From NCBI GenBank assembly GCA_938014915.1, contig CALLQQ010000018.1, forward strand, positions 1 to 8,516: a stretch of DNA of 8,516 nucleotides, read 5' to 3'. Position 1 is the stretch's first letter; each line of letters starts with the position of its first letter. The translations under genes were made by a program, and so were the position numbers. This DNA comes from an uncultured Clostridia bacterium. Lineage in GTDB: Bacteria; Bacillota; Clostridia; Oscillospirales; Ruminococcaceae. The notes beneath the pieces were generated by a model. It worked only from the letters and a program-made list of their open reading frames with translations, ran no database searches and had not been told where the DNA came from. Shown one piece after another: positions 1 to 5,477 of this stretch.

Positions 1-30
1 GACTAATAGTCTTCTGATTATTTTCACACC

Positions 31-414
31 TCACCAAATCAAAACTTGAATTATAAAGATTTCAACTACAAAAACTACTACTCCTATCCATGCAACACTT
101 CTATCGTAAGGTAATGATTCAGAGCCTACAATTGGAAATCCGATCCTTAAAGGTATGCCAATGCCGTATATTCCTTGAGGGTGATATAATACTGCTAATA
201 AAAAACAGATGATATTACTAAGCAACCAATACCGCAACTTGTCTGTTATAAATATAAAGCCAATTACAGAAAAAGCAATAGTAGAAATAATGGCGGCAGC
301 ATTAACCCCGCTTGTTGTAATATCCATAAAAATAAGAGGTAATAATAAAAAATTGATTATATAGGTGCCAATTAGCAATACAACCATTTTTATTGTTTTC
401 ACATAGTTTCTCAT
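31..414 (-). CDS. Small hydrophobic integral membrane protein of unknown function
   Basis: I do not recognise a family. The 127-residue product is almost entirely hydrophobic, with four likely membrane segments at about residues 9-30, 37-57, 60-77 and 106-126. A Gly/Pro-rich loop (about 80-100) sits before the last helix. There is no signal peptide separate from helix 1 and no catalytic motif that I can see. I chose the ATG at 412-414 because AGGTGG lies about 6 nt upstream. The frame is open further upstream, to 510, but that stretch runs through a hairpin and the end of the neighbouring gene and lacks a ribosome binding site. The gene follows the 479-853 gene on the same strand, about 64 nt downstream of its stop, and may share its transcript. 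The sequence shows only that it is a membrane protein. Confidence 0.7.
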   Translation of the reverse strand: MRNYVKTIKMVVLLIGTYIINFLLLPLIFMDITTSGVNAAAIISTIAFSVIGFIFITDKLRYWLLSNIICFLLAVLYHPQGIYGIGIPLRIGFPIVGSESLPYDRSVAWIGVVVFVVEIFIIQVLIW

Positions 415-432
415 CGAAAGCCACCTAACTAT

Positions 433-472
433 AGTTGCGCAGCAAAAAGCCGATGCTTTCTGTTGCGCAACT
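433..472. other. Long intergenic hairpin (18-bp stem, CGAT loop), T-rich on its plus-strand side
   Basis: Arms 433-450 and 455-472 are complementary over 18 positions with two imperfect pairs, one of which can be a G-U wobble. The loop is 4 nt. On the plus strand the stem is followed by a TTTTCTTTT tract, the layout of an intrinsic terminator, but no plus-strand gene lies upstream. Read on the minus strand, it sits between the stop of the 479-853 gene and the ribosome binding site of the 31-414 gene, with an A-rich rather than T-rich flank before the stem and no T tract after it. It could separate the two cistrons, block antisense transcription entering from the left, or be a small repeat element. 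Confidence 0.6.
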
Positions 473-478
473 TTTCTT

Positions 479-853
479 TTATACTTTTGTCTTAAAATTA
501 TTATACGCAATCAGATAGTATGTAATTGGCATATGCGGATCTTCCATACCACCAAATTTAGATAAATCAAAAACTCCATATTTAATTTTTCCACTTGAGC
601 CAACAAAGGAAGTCTTAGCTGATGCATATTTGCCTTTTACGTCACGACCAAGCCTCGGGCCAACTTCTGTTGTCATATTGGCAAGGGTTTGCATTAGGTA
701 TGCAGGGCAATAGTTCACTTCAACATGATATGGCGTAAGGAATCCACCTCCAACAATGCTTAATTTACAAAACTTTAAGAGCTTTTCATTTTGGAGTGTT
801 TTGGTAAGCTCTCTGAGCTCCTTTTCTGCACCAGCACGAGTCGTATGCCTCAT
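479..853 (-). CDS. Hypothetical protein, 124 residues, possibly the 3' remnant of a longer gene
   Basis: I do not recognise this protein. It begins with a charged, probably helical stretch (residues 7-30), followed by a Gly-rich segment (SIVGGGF, about 32-38) and a mixed alpha/beta-looking region to the end. It has no membrane segment and no signal peptide. The ATG at 851-853 has GGGGA about 6 nt upstream, a usable ribosome binding site, and it is the only ATG in this frame before the stop at 914-916. The roughly 20 codons between that stop and the ATG also read like ordinary protein sequence (for example YVLDTSSDGKVWG), with no alternative start codon. This suggests that an older, longer gene may have lost its 5' part. 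Transcription probably comes from the promoter at 1029-1057 if the hairpin at 941-970 is read through. Confidence 0.5.
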   Translation of the reverse strand: MRHTTRAGAEKELRELTKTLQNEKLLKFCKLSIVGGGFLTPYHVEVNYCPAYLMQTLANMTTEVGPRLGRDVKGKYASAKTSFVGSSGKIKYGVFDLSKFGGMEDPHMPITYYLIAYNNFKTKV

Positions 854-929
854 ATTATTTCCCCATACTTTTCCGTCGGATGAAGTGTCAAGAACATATA
901 AGTCATTACGGTGTTAGTTATAAGTAAAT

Positions 930-1021
930 TAACAAAAGCCTAAAGACCATACAATTTTGTATGGTCTTTAAAGATACATTCCTATACATCATATAATTTC
1001 AATCCACAGCCAAAAGCTGAC
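930..1021 (-). ncRNA. Candidate small RNA or attenuator leader
   Basis: This is the interval bounded by a consensus promoter (1029-1057) and the strong hairpin at 941-970, so it predicts a transcript of about 90 nt. A small 5' hairpin is visible at 1007-1019 (CAGC-TTTTG-GCTG). No known RNA family is recognisable to me. The alternative is that it is the untranslated leader of the 479-853 gene, with the hairpin acting as an attenuator. Both ends are estimates: the 5' end is placed about 7 nt below the -10 box, and the 3' end in the T-rich tract. Confidence 0.3.
941..970 (-). terminator. Perfect 14-bp hairpin, candidate terminator or attenuator
   Basis: Positions 941-954 and 957-970 are perfectly complementary, with only TT between them, so 2-4 nt form the loop. 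On the minus strand the stem is followed by GGC and then TTTTGTTAATTT. The T tract is therefore displaced by three bases and this is not a textbook terminator. It lies about 50 nt downstream of the predicted start of transcription from the promoter at 1029-1057 and about 90 nt upstream of the 479-853 gene. It would therefore end a short RNA or attenuate the gene. The plus strand has only the three T's inside the stem and no gene feeding it. Confidence 0.55.
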
Positions 1022-1028
1022 AAATGCA

Positions 1029-1057
1029 ATTATAATATGGAAAAAGAAAAATGTCAA
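1029..1057 (-). promoter_or_regulatory. Consensus sigma-A promoter (TTGACA-17-TATAAT)
   Basis: On the minus strand TTGACA (1052-1057) is followed after exactly 17 bases by TATAAT (1029-1034), a perfect match to the housekeeping consensus in both boxes and in spacing. Transcription would begin near 1021 and run left through the hairpin at 941-970 toward the 479-853 gene. No other promoter of comparable quality serves that gene. Confidence 0.75.
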
Positions 1058-1181
1058 GTCATCATAAAAATTAACTCTATATTATGTAAAGGAATAAATT
1101 AGATAGAGAATGAATAGAATCTAGTAGGGTGCAAGTAAGCTGAGAAAGAAGTAGAGATACGGGGTGGTAACAAGTGGGATA

Positions 1182-1194
1182 AGAGCGCCGCCAA
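1182..1194 (+). repeat. GC-rich 13-bp direct repeat, copy 1
   Basis: AGAGCGCCGCCAA occurs here and again, identically, at 1260-1272, with 78 bp between the starts of the copies. The unit stands out as GC-rich within AT-rich intergenic DNA. The sequences around the two copies are otherwise dissimilar, so this is not simply the edge of a long duplication. Confidence 0.75.
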
Positions 1195-1259
1195 TCGTGT
1201 GTGTTATTAAAGCAGGAAATGTGCATTATAAAAAATCAAGGTGAAGATAAATGAAAATC

Positions 1260-1272
1260 AGAGCGCCGCCAA
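1260..1272 (+). repeat. GC-rich 13-bp direct repeat, copy 2
   Basis: This is the second exact copy of AGAGCGCCGCCAA, 78 bp downstream of the first and about 20 bp before the terminator stem beginning at 1294. Because 78 is a multiple of three, both copies read in the same frame (IRAPP), but stop codons lie between them and no coding sequence is evident. Confidence 0.75.
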
Positions 1273-1293
1273 ATTGGAAGAATTCTTTAAAAG

Positions 1294-1331
1294 AAAAAGC
1301 AACAAACTCAATTAGAGTTTGTTGCTTTTTT
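1294..1331 (-). terminator. Intrinsic terminator of tRNA-Leu, bidirectional in form
   Basis: An 11-bp GC-containing stem (1299-1309 with 1315-1325) is extended by A/T pairs to 16 bp, with a 5-nt loop (AATTA). On the minus strand it begins directly after the tRNA CCA end and is followed by TTTTTCTTTT, the classic layout. On the plus strand the stem is followed by a run of six T's, so it could also stop transcription arriving from the left. Confidence 0.88.
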
Positions 1332-1415
1332 GGTGCGGATGACAGGGGTCGAACCTGCACGTCGTGAAACACTAGATCCTAAGTCTAGCGCGTCTGCCAA
1401 TTCCGCCACATCCGC
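1331..1415 (-). tRNA. tRNA-Leu (anticodon UAG), CCA encoded
   Basis: The minus strand folds as a complete class II tRNA. A perfect 7-bp acceptor stem pairs GCGGATG (1409-1415) with CATCCGC (1335-1341), followed by the discriminator A (1334) and an encoded CCA (1331-1333). The anticodon stem CTAGA/TCTAG encloses the loop CTTAGGA, giving anticodon UAG at 1379-1381, which reads CUA and other CUN leucine codons. The long variable arm expected of a leucine tRNA is present, and the T arm carries a TTCGACC loop. It has its own promoter (1432-1460) and terminator (1294-1331), so it is a monocistronic tRNA unit. Confidence 0.97.
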
Positions 1416-1431
1416 AAATGATGACTTTAAT

Positions 1432-1460
1432 ATAATAACACAGAAACAACTATGTGTCAA
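1432..1460 (-). promoter_or_regulatory. Strong sigma-A promoter of tRNA-Leu (TTGACA-17-TATTAT)
   Basis: On the minus strand TTGACA (1455-1460) and TATTAT (1432-1437) are separated by 17 bases. The -10 box ends about 16 nt before the first base of the tRNA, leaving a leader of roughly 10 nt. This is typical for a stable RNA gene. Confidence 0.85.
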
Positions 1461-1483
1461 GTACTTTTTTAAATAAATTTAAG

Positions 1484-1525
1484 AAAAATATTCCGAATTG
1501 TTCTTATGAACTAATTCGGAATATT
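1484..1525 (-). terminator. Intrinsic terminator of the GH5 cellulase gene
   Basis: A 13-bp perfect stem (1487-1499 with 1513-1525) continues, past one bulged base, into a further 4-bp stem (GTTC/GAAC) with a TTAT loop. On the minus strand it is followed by TTTTTCTT. It begins 17 nt after the cellulase stop codon and precedes the tRNA promoter, separating the two units. Confidence 0.9.
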
Positions 1526-1541
1526 ATCGTGTAATTCTGCC

Positions 1542-3437
1542 TTATTTTAATACAGTTCCATTCCTGCCTAAAGGTACTTTGTGATCGAGCCCGACAAATT
1601 TACCATTCTTCTGCCAAAGAACTTCTTTAACAAAGTTATATTTTTCAGTGTCCCAAGTAGTCCAGTCGTCCAAAATTAAACCGCCCGTATCGCCCGAATT
1701 CTGATTAAAGCACCAAGATGTATGATGGAGTTTGTGAGTTTTAATTAACTTTCGCATATGTTTCATCCATGTTAAATTCGGTTCTTGCATAAATCCGCCC
1801 CATTCCCCAATTAGCAGGGGCGCAGTCTTGTTCTCATAGATGAAGAACCAATTATCTCGCCAGCAATCTTTCATTAATGAATCGTAATTATATCCAGACT
1901 TGAACCACGGTTGTTCATATACGGCGGGACCATAGTCATGAGGTGAATAAACAAGCTTATTTTGATATTTGCCTAGGTTGATGGGATAATCTTTGACCCC
2001 TCTCAAATTCCCGCCCCACCAATTAAAATGATAGTCGCCAGAACTTGTCGATGCAAAAGATGAATTTTTCTTAATATCTTTCGGATATATCTCAATTCCT
2101 TCAACCATGATTAATGCATTAGGATTTTGTTCAAGGACTTTCATCGCTGCCCTTTCGGCGACATACTTCCAATTATCATCGCTTTTAGAATCGTTCCACA
2201 CAGCTCTTGGTGATTCGTGCGGTTTGCCGTGAGGTTCGTTACACAGATCGTATGCAATGATGGTATCGTCATTTTTATAGCGCTTAGCCATCCATGATAA
2301 AGCGTTGAAATAATCGGTCGTGCTGATTTTGCCAGAATACCACATTGGCGCCATATGCCCCATAGCATCGGATTCGGCACTATGTATATCTATCATAATT
2401 TTAAGACCGATGCTTTGGCACGTGCTAACAACGTGGTCGAAAATTTCAAGGCTGTTCATGCCGACAAGACCGGAATTTATAGCTTGATTAAAGTTTGCTT
2501 CGGGATATTTTCCATTTGACCACTCTTTTATTAGCTCAACTGAAAATGGCACTCTTAGTAGATTAAAACCATGGTCGGCAATTGACTGTAAACTGTCCTC
2601 AAGGTGGCATGCCCACAATCCATCAAAGCAATTCGTGCCAGTATTGTAGCCGAACCAATTCACTCCCGTTAGCCAGACTTCTTTACCGTTTCGGTCGACA
2701 ATTTTATTGCCTTTAACGCTTAACCAGTCATCGCCGGATATGGCTCCTTTATTAGGCTCATATTTTGATTGAGTATTAGCCGATGGGCTTTCTCCCTTGT
2801 TAGGTTTTTTATTGTCATTGCTACCTGCATTGCTATTCGCATTGCTATTCGCATTGTTGCTCGCATTGCTACTCGAATTGTTATTCTCATTGCTATTATC
2901 GCTATTTTCCGCCTGTTTACTGCCGTTAACAATAAGACTGGTAGGATTAAAATCGGGGCTTGCAGTAGCCATAATAAATCCAAATTCCACAGAATTATTT
3001 GCATCGATTATTTCATTATGAGCAACCGCCGTTATATGGATCTTGCCATCAGAATGGGTGAATTCACCATTCCAGCCTTGTTCAAATTGGGCATCATCGG
3101 GGACGGGAATTTCAACATTCCAATCCCTTATTATATAGTTATTGCTGTTTTTTAAAATACAGTCGTATTGTGCATAGAACAATCCGCCCGATTCCCACGA
3201 ATTGCCTTTGCTAATGCTTAATTCAAGCCCTGAATCATTCTCACTTGGCGAATCTTTATCCGTTGCGGTGGTAGTCGTTCCTTGACTATCATCTGTTGTT
3301 GTAGTAAGTCCAGAAGTAGACGTAATTTCACCATCTAAATCAGACGAATTGCCACCCACAGCACTTATATTAATATCCCCCGTGAAAGAGAACATTATAA
3401 ACATAAAGGCGATAGCTAAAGCGATGTATCTTTTCAT
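1542..3437 (-). CDS. Secreted endo-beta-1,4-glucanase: CBM2-like module, Asn-rich linker, GH5 domain
   Basis: The product is an extracellular cellulase that should cut internal beta-1,4 bonds of cellulose or related glucans with retention of configuration. The 631 residues comprise: a signal peptide (about 1-27, KR then a hydrophobic core); a Thr/Ser/Asp-rich spacer (30-70); a CBM2-like cellulose-binding module (about 71-173, with DWNVEIPVP, WNGEF and FGF motifs); an Asn/Ser-rich linker (176-230); and a GH5 catalytic domain (about 235-610). The catalytic domain resembles the subfamily of Acidothermus E1 (WLTGVNWFGYNTG, VEGIE, WWGGNL, GDTGGL). The likely acid/base is Glu401 in CNEPHG and the nucleophile is Glu545 in IGEWGG. 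Arg295, His352, Asn400, His500, Tyr502 and Trp575 fit the conserved active site. There is no dockerin or S-layer domain, so it is probably a free enzyme. AGGAG lies 8 nt upstream of the ATG. It has its own promoter and terminator. Confidence 0.95.
   Translation of the reverse strand: MKRYIALAIAFMFIMFSFTGDINISAVGGNSSDLDGEITSTSGLTTTTDDSQGTTTTATDKDSPSENDSGLELSISKGNSWESGGLFYAQYDCILKNSNNYIIRDWNVEIPVPDDAQFEQGWNGEFTHSDGKIHITAVAHNEIIDANNSVEFGFIMATASPDFNPTSLIVNGSKQAENSDNSNENNNSSSNASNNANSNANSNAGSNDNKKPNKGESPSANTQSKYEPNKGAISGDDWLSVKGNKIVDRNGKEVWLTGVNWFGYNTGTNCFDGLWACHLEDSLQSIADHGFNLLRVPFSVELIKEWSNGKYPEANFNQAINSGLVGMNSLEIFDHVVSTCQSIGLKIMIDIHSAESDAMGHMAPMWYSGKISTTDYFNALSWMAKRYKNDDTIIAYDLCNEPHGKPHESPRAVWNDSKSDDNWKYVAERAAMKVLEQNPNALIMVEGIEIYPKDIKKNSSFASTSSGDYHFNWWGGNLRGVKDYPINLGKYQNKLVYSPHDYGPAVYEQPWFKSGYNYDSLMKDCWRDNWFFIYENKTAPLLIGEWGGFMQEPNLTWMKHMRKLIKTHKLHHTSWCFNQNSGDTGGLILDDWTTWDTEKYNFVKEVLWQKNGKFVGLDHKVPLGRNGTVLK
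2827..2898 (-). repeat. 12-bp tandem repeats encoding the Asn/Ser/Ala linker
   Basis: Six consecutive 12-bp units related to GCATTGCTATTC (plus-strand reading) run through this interval. The first two are identical and the later ones diverged. On the coding strand they give NSNA-type tetrapeptides within the linker of the GH5 cellulase (about residues 180-204). Because the unit is a multiple of three, changes in copy number would lengthen or shorten the linker without breaking the gene. Confidence 0.85.
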
Positions 3438-3473
3438 ATGTCAATCTCCTAGCCTAATTAAAATGTTACATTT

Positions 3474-3502
3474 ATTATACACAAAATTGCAACAATTGTA
3501 AA
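3474..3502 (-). promoter_or_regulatory. Sigma-A promoter of the GH5 cellulase gene (TTTACA-17-TATAAT)
   Basis: On the minus strand TTTACA (3497-3502) is followed after 17 bases by a perfect TATAAT (3474-3479), about 36 nt upstream of the cellulase ATG. The short palindrome ACAATTGT (3493-3500) overlaps the -35 box. I see no clear catabolite-repression (cre) box. Confidence 0.8.
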
Positions 3503-3510
3503 GGCAAAAT

Positions 3511-3536
3511 GAGAACCATCAACATGGATGGTTCTC
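3511..3536 (-). terminator. Probable terminator of pyk
   Basis: A 10-bp stem (GAGAACCATC at 3511-3520 with GATGGTTCTC at 3527-3536) with a 6-nt loop begins 24 nt after the pyk stop codon. On the minus strand only ATTTTG follows, so the T tract is weak and some read-through into the cellulase gene is possible. The -35 box of that gene lies only 9 nt further on. Confidence 0.65.
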
Positions 3537-3559
3537 AAAGTTTAAAAGTTTATATGAAT

Positions 3560-5329
3560 TTACTTTCTAATACAATTTTGATTACTAGAAACAATACCTT
3601 GTATAGCATCGATAGTTACGGTAGCGCCGCATTTAAGAATTTTTGTTGCATTTTTCGCACCGACAATAACGGGTATATCCAGCGCCAGCCCAACAATTGC
3701 AGCATGAGAGTTCAAGCCATCTTGCTCAGTCACAATGCCCGACGATTTCCTCATTATAGAAAGAAGATTATTCGATGTTTGAGGTCCGACTAAAATATCT
3801 CCTTCTTTGAATCTTTCGATAGCCTCTTCCTCATTGTCGCATACACAAAGATTTCCGCAAGCGGTCGTATTAGTAATTCCAATTCCAGAAACGAGAACAT
3901 CGCCAATAACATGGACTTTCATCATGTTCGTTGTCCCCGACACACCGAGAGGAACACCAGCCGTTATAACAACAAGATCGCCATTATCGACTAAATTGTT
4001 CGCCTCCGCCGCTTCAACAGCAGCATCGAATAGTTCGTCAGTACTTTCTTTTTCGTCTATCAAAAGAGGAGTTACTCCCCATGACATATTCATCTGTCTT
4101 AAAATTGTAGGCTCAGTAGTACAACTGATAATTGGATATGACGGACGATATTTCGATATTAATCTAGCAGTTTGTCCAGTCTTTGTGACGGTGATAATCG
4201 CCCTCGCATTAAGGTCATGCGCAGTAGTAACAGTCGCATGGGAAATGGCGTTAGTTACATTCGGCAATTCGTCTATATCACGCAGTCTAAATCGCCTTAA
4301 ATAGTCTATATCATGCTCCGTCGTCCTAGCAATTGACGCCATTGCCTTGATAGTTTCAATTGGATAATCGCCAGCGGCAGTTTCTCCCGATAGCATTATA
4401 GCACTAGTGCCATCATATATTGCACTTGCGACGTCATTCGCCTCCGCTCTAGTCGGGCGAGGATTCTTCATCATTGAATCGAGCATTTGCGTTGCAGTTA
4501 TAACTTGCTTACCAGCGTTATAAGCCTTTTTTATAAGCTTTTTTTGTATGACGGGAATTCGTTCGAATGGAATCTCTACACCGAGGTCGCCCCTAGCTAT
4601 CATAATTCCATCCGTCACACGCAGGATATCATCTATATTATCCACGCCTTCAGCATTTTCGATTTTGGCGACAAGCTTGATGTGATGACAATGCTCCTCA
4701 TCAAGTACTTGTCTAATTTGAATAAGGTCGTCCGCCGACGTAACAAAAGATGCAGCTATAAAGTCAAATCCCATTTCTATACCGAATTTAATATCGCTGA
4801 TATCTTGCTCACTCAAATATGGCATTGATAGCTTAACACCGGGTATATTCACACCCTTATTGTTGGATAGGAAGCCACCGTTTATAACATCGCATATAAT
4901 TTCCGTTCCTTTAATTTCAGCGACAACGAGTTCAATAAGACCATCATCAACAAGAATCTTAGTACCGATAGAAACATCGTTCACCAGCCCCGGGAAGCTG
5001 ATGAATGACTTTTTATCGTCACCTTCGCACTTCTTTGTAGTTAAAATATAACGCTGCCCAGATTTAATCTCAACCTTATTCCCAACGAAGGAGCCTAATC
5101 TTACTTCGGGCCCCTTTGTATCGAGTATCGTCGCAATCGGGCGCTTTAATTCCTCACGCATTTTTTTCAGCTGATTAATTCTTTCTCTGTGGATTGTTTG
5201 GTTTTGGTGTGAAAAGTTGAACCTGGCAACATCCATTCCCGATAAAATAAGTTGTTTAAGTACCTCGGGATCGTCGGTTGCAGGGCCAAGAGTGCACACA
5301 ATTTTAGTCTTTCTAATCAAGATAGCCAT
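3560..5329 (-). CDS. pyk: Pyruvate kinase with C-terminal PEP-utiliser-like domain
   Basis: This cytoplasmic glycolytic enzyme transfers phosphate from phosphoenolpyruvate to ADP, giving pyruvate and ATP. With the ATG at 5327-5329 it is 589 residues, close to the roughly 585 of Bacillus pyruvate kinase. Visible motifs are RFNFSH (36-41), TKGPE (71-75; Glu75 is the residue linked to K+ dependence), KIENAEG with Lys222 and metal ligand Glu224, ARGDLG with metal ligand Asp248, and TATQML (278-283) with Thr280. The allosteric domain (about 355-475) follows. The last 100 or so residues form the swivelling domain related to PEP-utilising enzymes (GLNSHAAIVG, His542) found in Bacillus-type enzymes. 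The start is uncertain: AAAGGA directly abuts the ATG, whereas TTG at 5318-5320 is 9 nt from it and gives the familiar N-terminus MIRKTKIV (586 residues). Confidence 0.97.
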   Translation of the reverse strand: MAILIRKTKIVCTLGPATDDPEVLKQLILSGMDVARFNFSHQNQTIHRERINQLKKMREELKRPIATILDTKGPEVRLGSFVGNKVEIKSGQRYILTTKKCEGDDKKSFISFPGLVNDVSIGTKILVDDGLIELVVAEIKGTEIICDVINGGFLSNNKGVNIPGVKLSMPYLSEQDISDIKFGIEMGFDFIAASFVTSADDLIQIRQVLDEEHCHHIKLVAKIENAEGVDNIDDILRVTDGIMIARGDLGVEIPFERIPVIQKKLIKKAYNAGKQVITATQMLDSMMKNPRPTRAEANDVASAIYDGTSAIMLSGETAAGDYPIETIKAMASIARTTEHDIDYLRRFRLRDIDELPNVTNAISHATVTTAHDLNARAIITVTKTGQTARLISKYRPSYPIISCTTEPTILRQMNMSWGVTPLLIDEKESTDELFDAAVEAAEANNLVDNGDLVVITAGVPLGVSGTTNMMKVHVIGDVLVSGIGITNTTACGNLCVCDNEEEAIERFKEGDILVGPQTSNNLLSIMRKSSGIVTEQDGLNSHAAIVGLALDIPVIVGAKNATKILKCGATVTIDAIQGIVSSNQNCIRK

Positions 5330-5372
5330 TCCTTTCAAAAACAGACAGGCATGCCAGGCCAGCATAAAATTT

Positions 5373-5399
5373 TTAGCAAATAGGGAAAAAGTAAAGCAT
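5373..5399 (-). CDS. Possible 8-residue leader peptide upstream of pyk
   Basis: ATG (5397-5399) followed by seven codons and TAA encodes MLYFFPIC. AGGGGAAAG at 5406-5414 precedes it by 6-10 nt, a better-placed ribosome binding site than that of pyk itself. It lies in the pyk 5' leader and inside a predicted hairpin. No run of one regulatory amino acid is present, so classical amino-acid attenuation is not indicated. It may be chance: short frames like this are common. Confidence 0.25.
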   Translation of the reverse strand: MLYFFPIC

Positions 5400-5417
5400 A
5401 AACCAACTTTCCCCTAA
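5381..5417 (-). promoter_or_regulatory. Leader hairpin in the pyk 5' UTR
   Basis: On the minus strand TTAGGGGAAAGT (5406-5417) can pair with ACTTTTTCCCTA (5381-5392), ten or more pairs interrupted by a mismatch and a bulge. The loop is about 13 nt. The pairing would cover the purine-rich ribosome binding site of the short reading frame at 5373-5399, whose start codon lies in the loop. It is not followed by a T tract, so it is not a terminator. It could affect translation or mRNA stability. Confidence 0.4.
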
Positions 5418-5421
5418 TAAT

Positions 5422-5450
5422 ACTATACTATAAAAGTCGTACATTATCAA
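5422..5450 (-). promoter_or_regulatory. Sigma-A promoter of pyk (TTGATA-17-TATAGT)
   Basis: On the minus strand TTGATA (5445-5450) and TATAGT (5422-5427) are 17 bases apart. The predicted start near 5415 gives pyk a leader of about 85-95 nt, long enough for the hairpin and short reading frame noted there. Confidence 0.7.
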
Positions 5451-5477
5451 TGATGAATCCTATAAAAGAAATAAAAT

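Larger units (their letters stand above)
1087..1293. other. Intergenic stretch without a convincing gene
   Basis: No reading frame here looks real on either strand. The plus strand is strongly purine-rich from about 1099 to 1185 and contains GGGTGGTAAC (1162-1171), vaguely similar to the conserved end of T-box leaders but without the CGCG that should follow. It also holds two exact copies of a GC-rich 13-mer, at 1182-1194 and 1260-1272. The plus-strand reading ends in the bidirectional terminator at 1294-1330, so a small plus-strand RNA is conceivable, but I see no good promoter for it. Confidence 0.4.

Noticed and set aside
415..510. Longer start for the small membrane protein (ATG at 508-510)
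   Set aside because: The extension runs through the intergenic hairpin and the 3' end of the neighbouring gene and has no ribosome binding site. The ATG at 414 has AGGTGG well placed.
863..891. Promoter with TTGACA at 886-891 on the minus strand for the 479-853 gene
   Set aside because: No -10-like hexamer is found 16-18 bases away (GTATGG/TATGGG only), and transcription would start at or inside the start codon.
918..992. 24-codon frame on the minus strand starting ATG-ATG at 992
   Set aside because: It has no ribosome binding site and its middle is the 941-970 hairpin; it looks accidental.
1251..1364. Plus-strand short frame starting after AGGTGAAGATAA
   Set aside because: It reads through the terminator stem and into the antisense of the tRNA gene, so it is not a plausible protein despite the ribosome-binding-like sequence.
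1542..1700. Dockerin or anchoring domain at the cellulase C-terminus
   Set aside because: The C-terminal 20 or so residues after the GH5 fold contain no paired calcium-binding repeats and no LPXTG motif.
2769..3155. Plus-strand frame opposite the cellulase linker
   Set aside because: Its low-complexity Ile/Ala/Leu sequence is the mirror of the Asn/Ser repeat DNA; it is a shadow of the cellulase gene.
3807..4304. Plus-strand frame opposite pyruvate kinase
   Set aside because: It is antisense to conserved pyk sequence, with no ribosome binding site or recognisable domain.
5341..5362. GGCATGCC palindrome followed by T's upstream of pyk as an attenuator
   Set aside because: The self-complementary core is only 8 bp with no loop-forming space, so it is too weak to call.
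5341..5365. pyk starting at the ATG at 5365
   Set aside because: It lacks a ribosome binding site and adds 12 residues (LAWHACLFLKG) foreign to pyruvate kinases.
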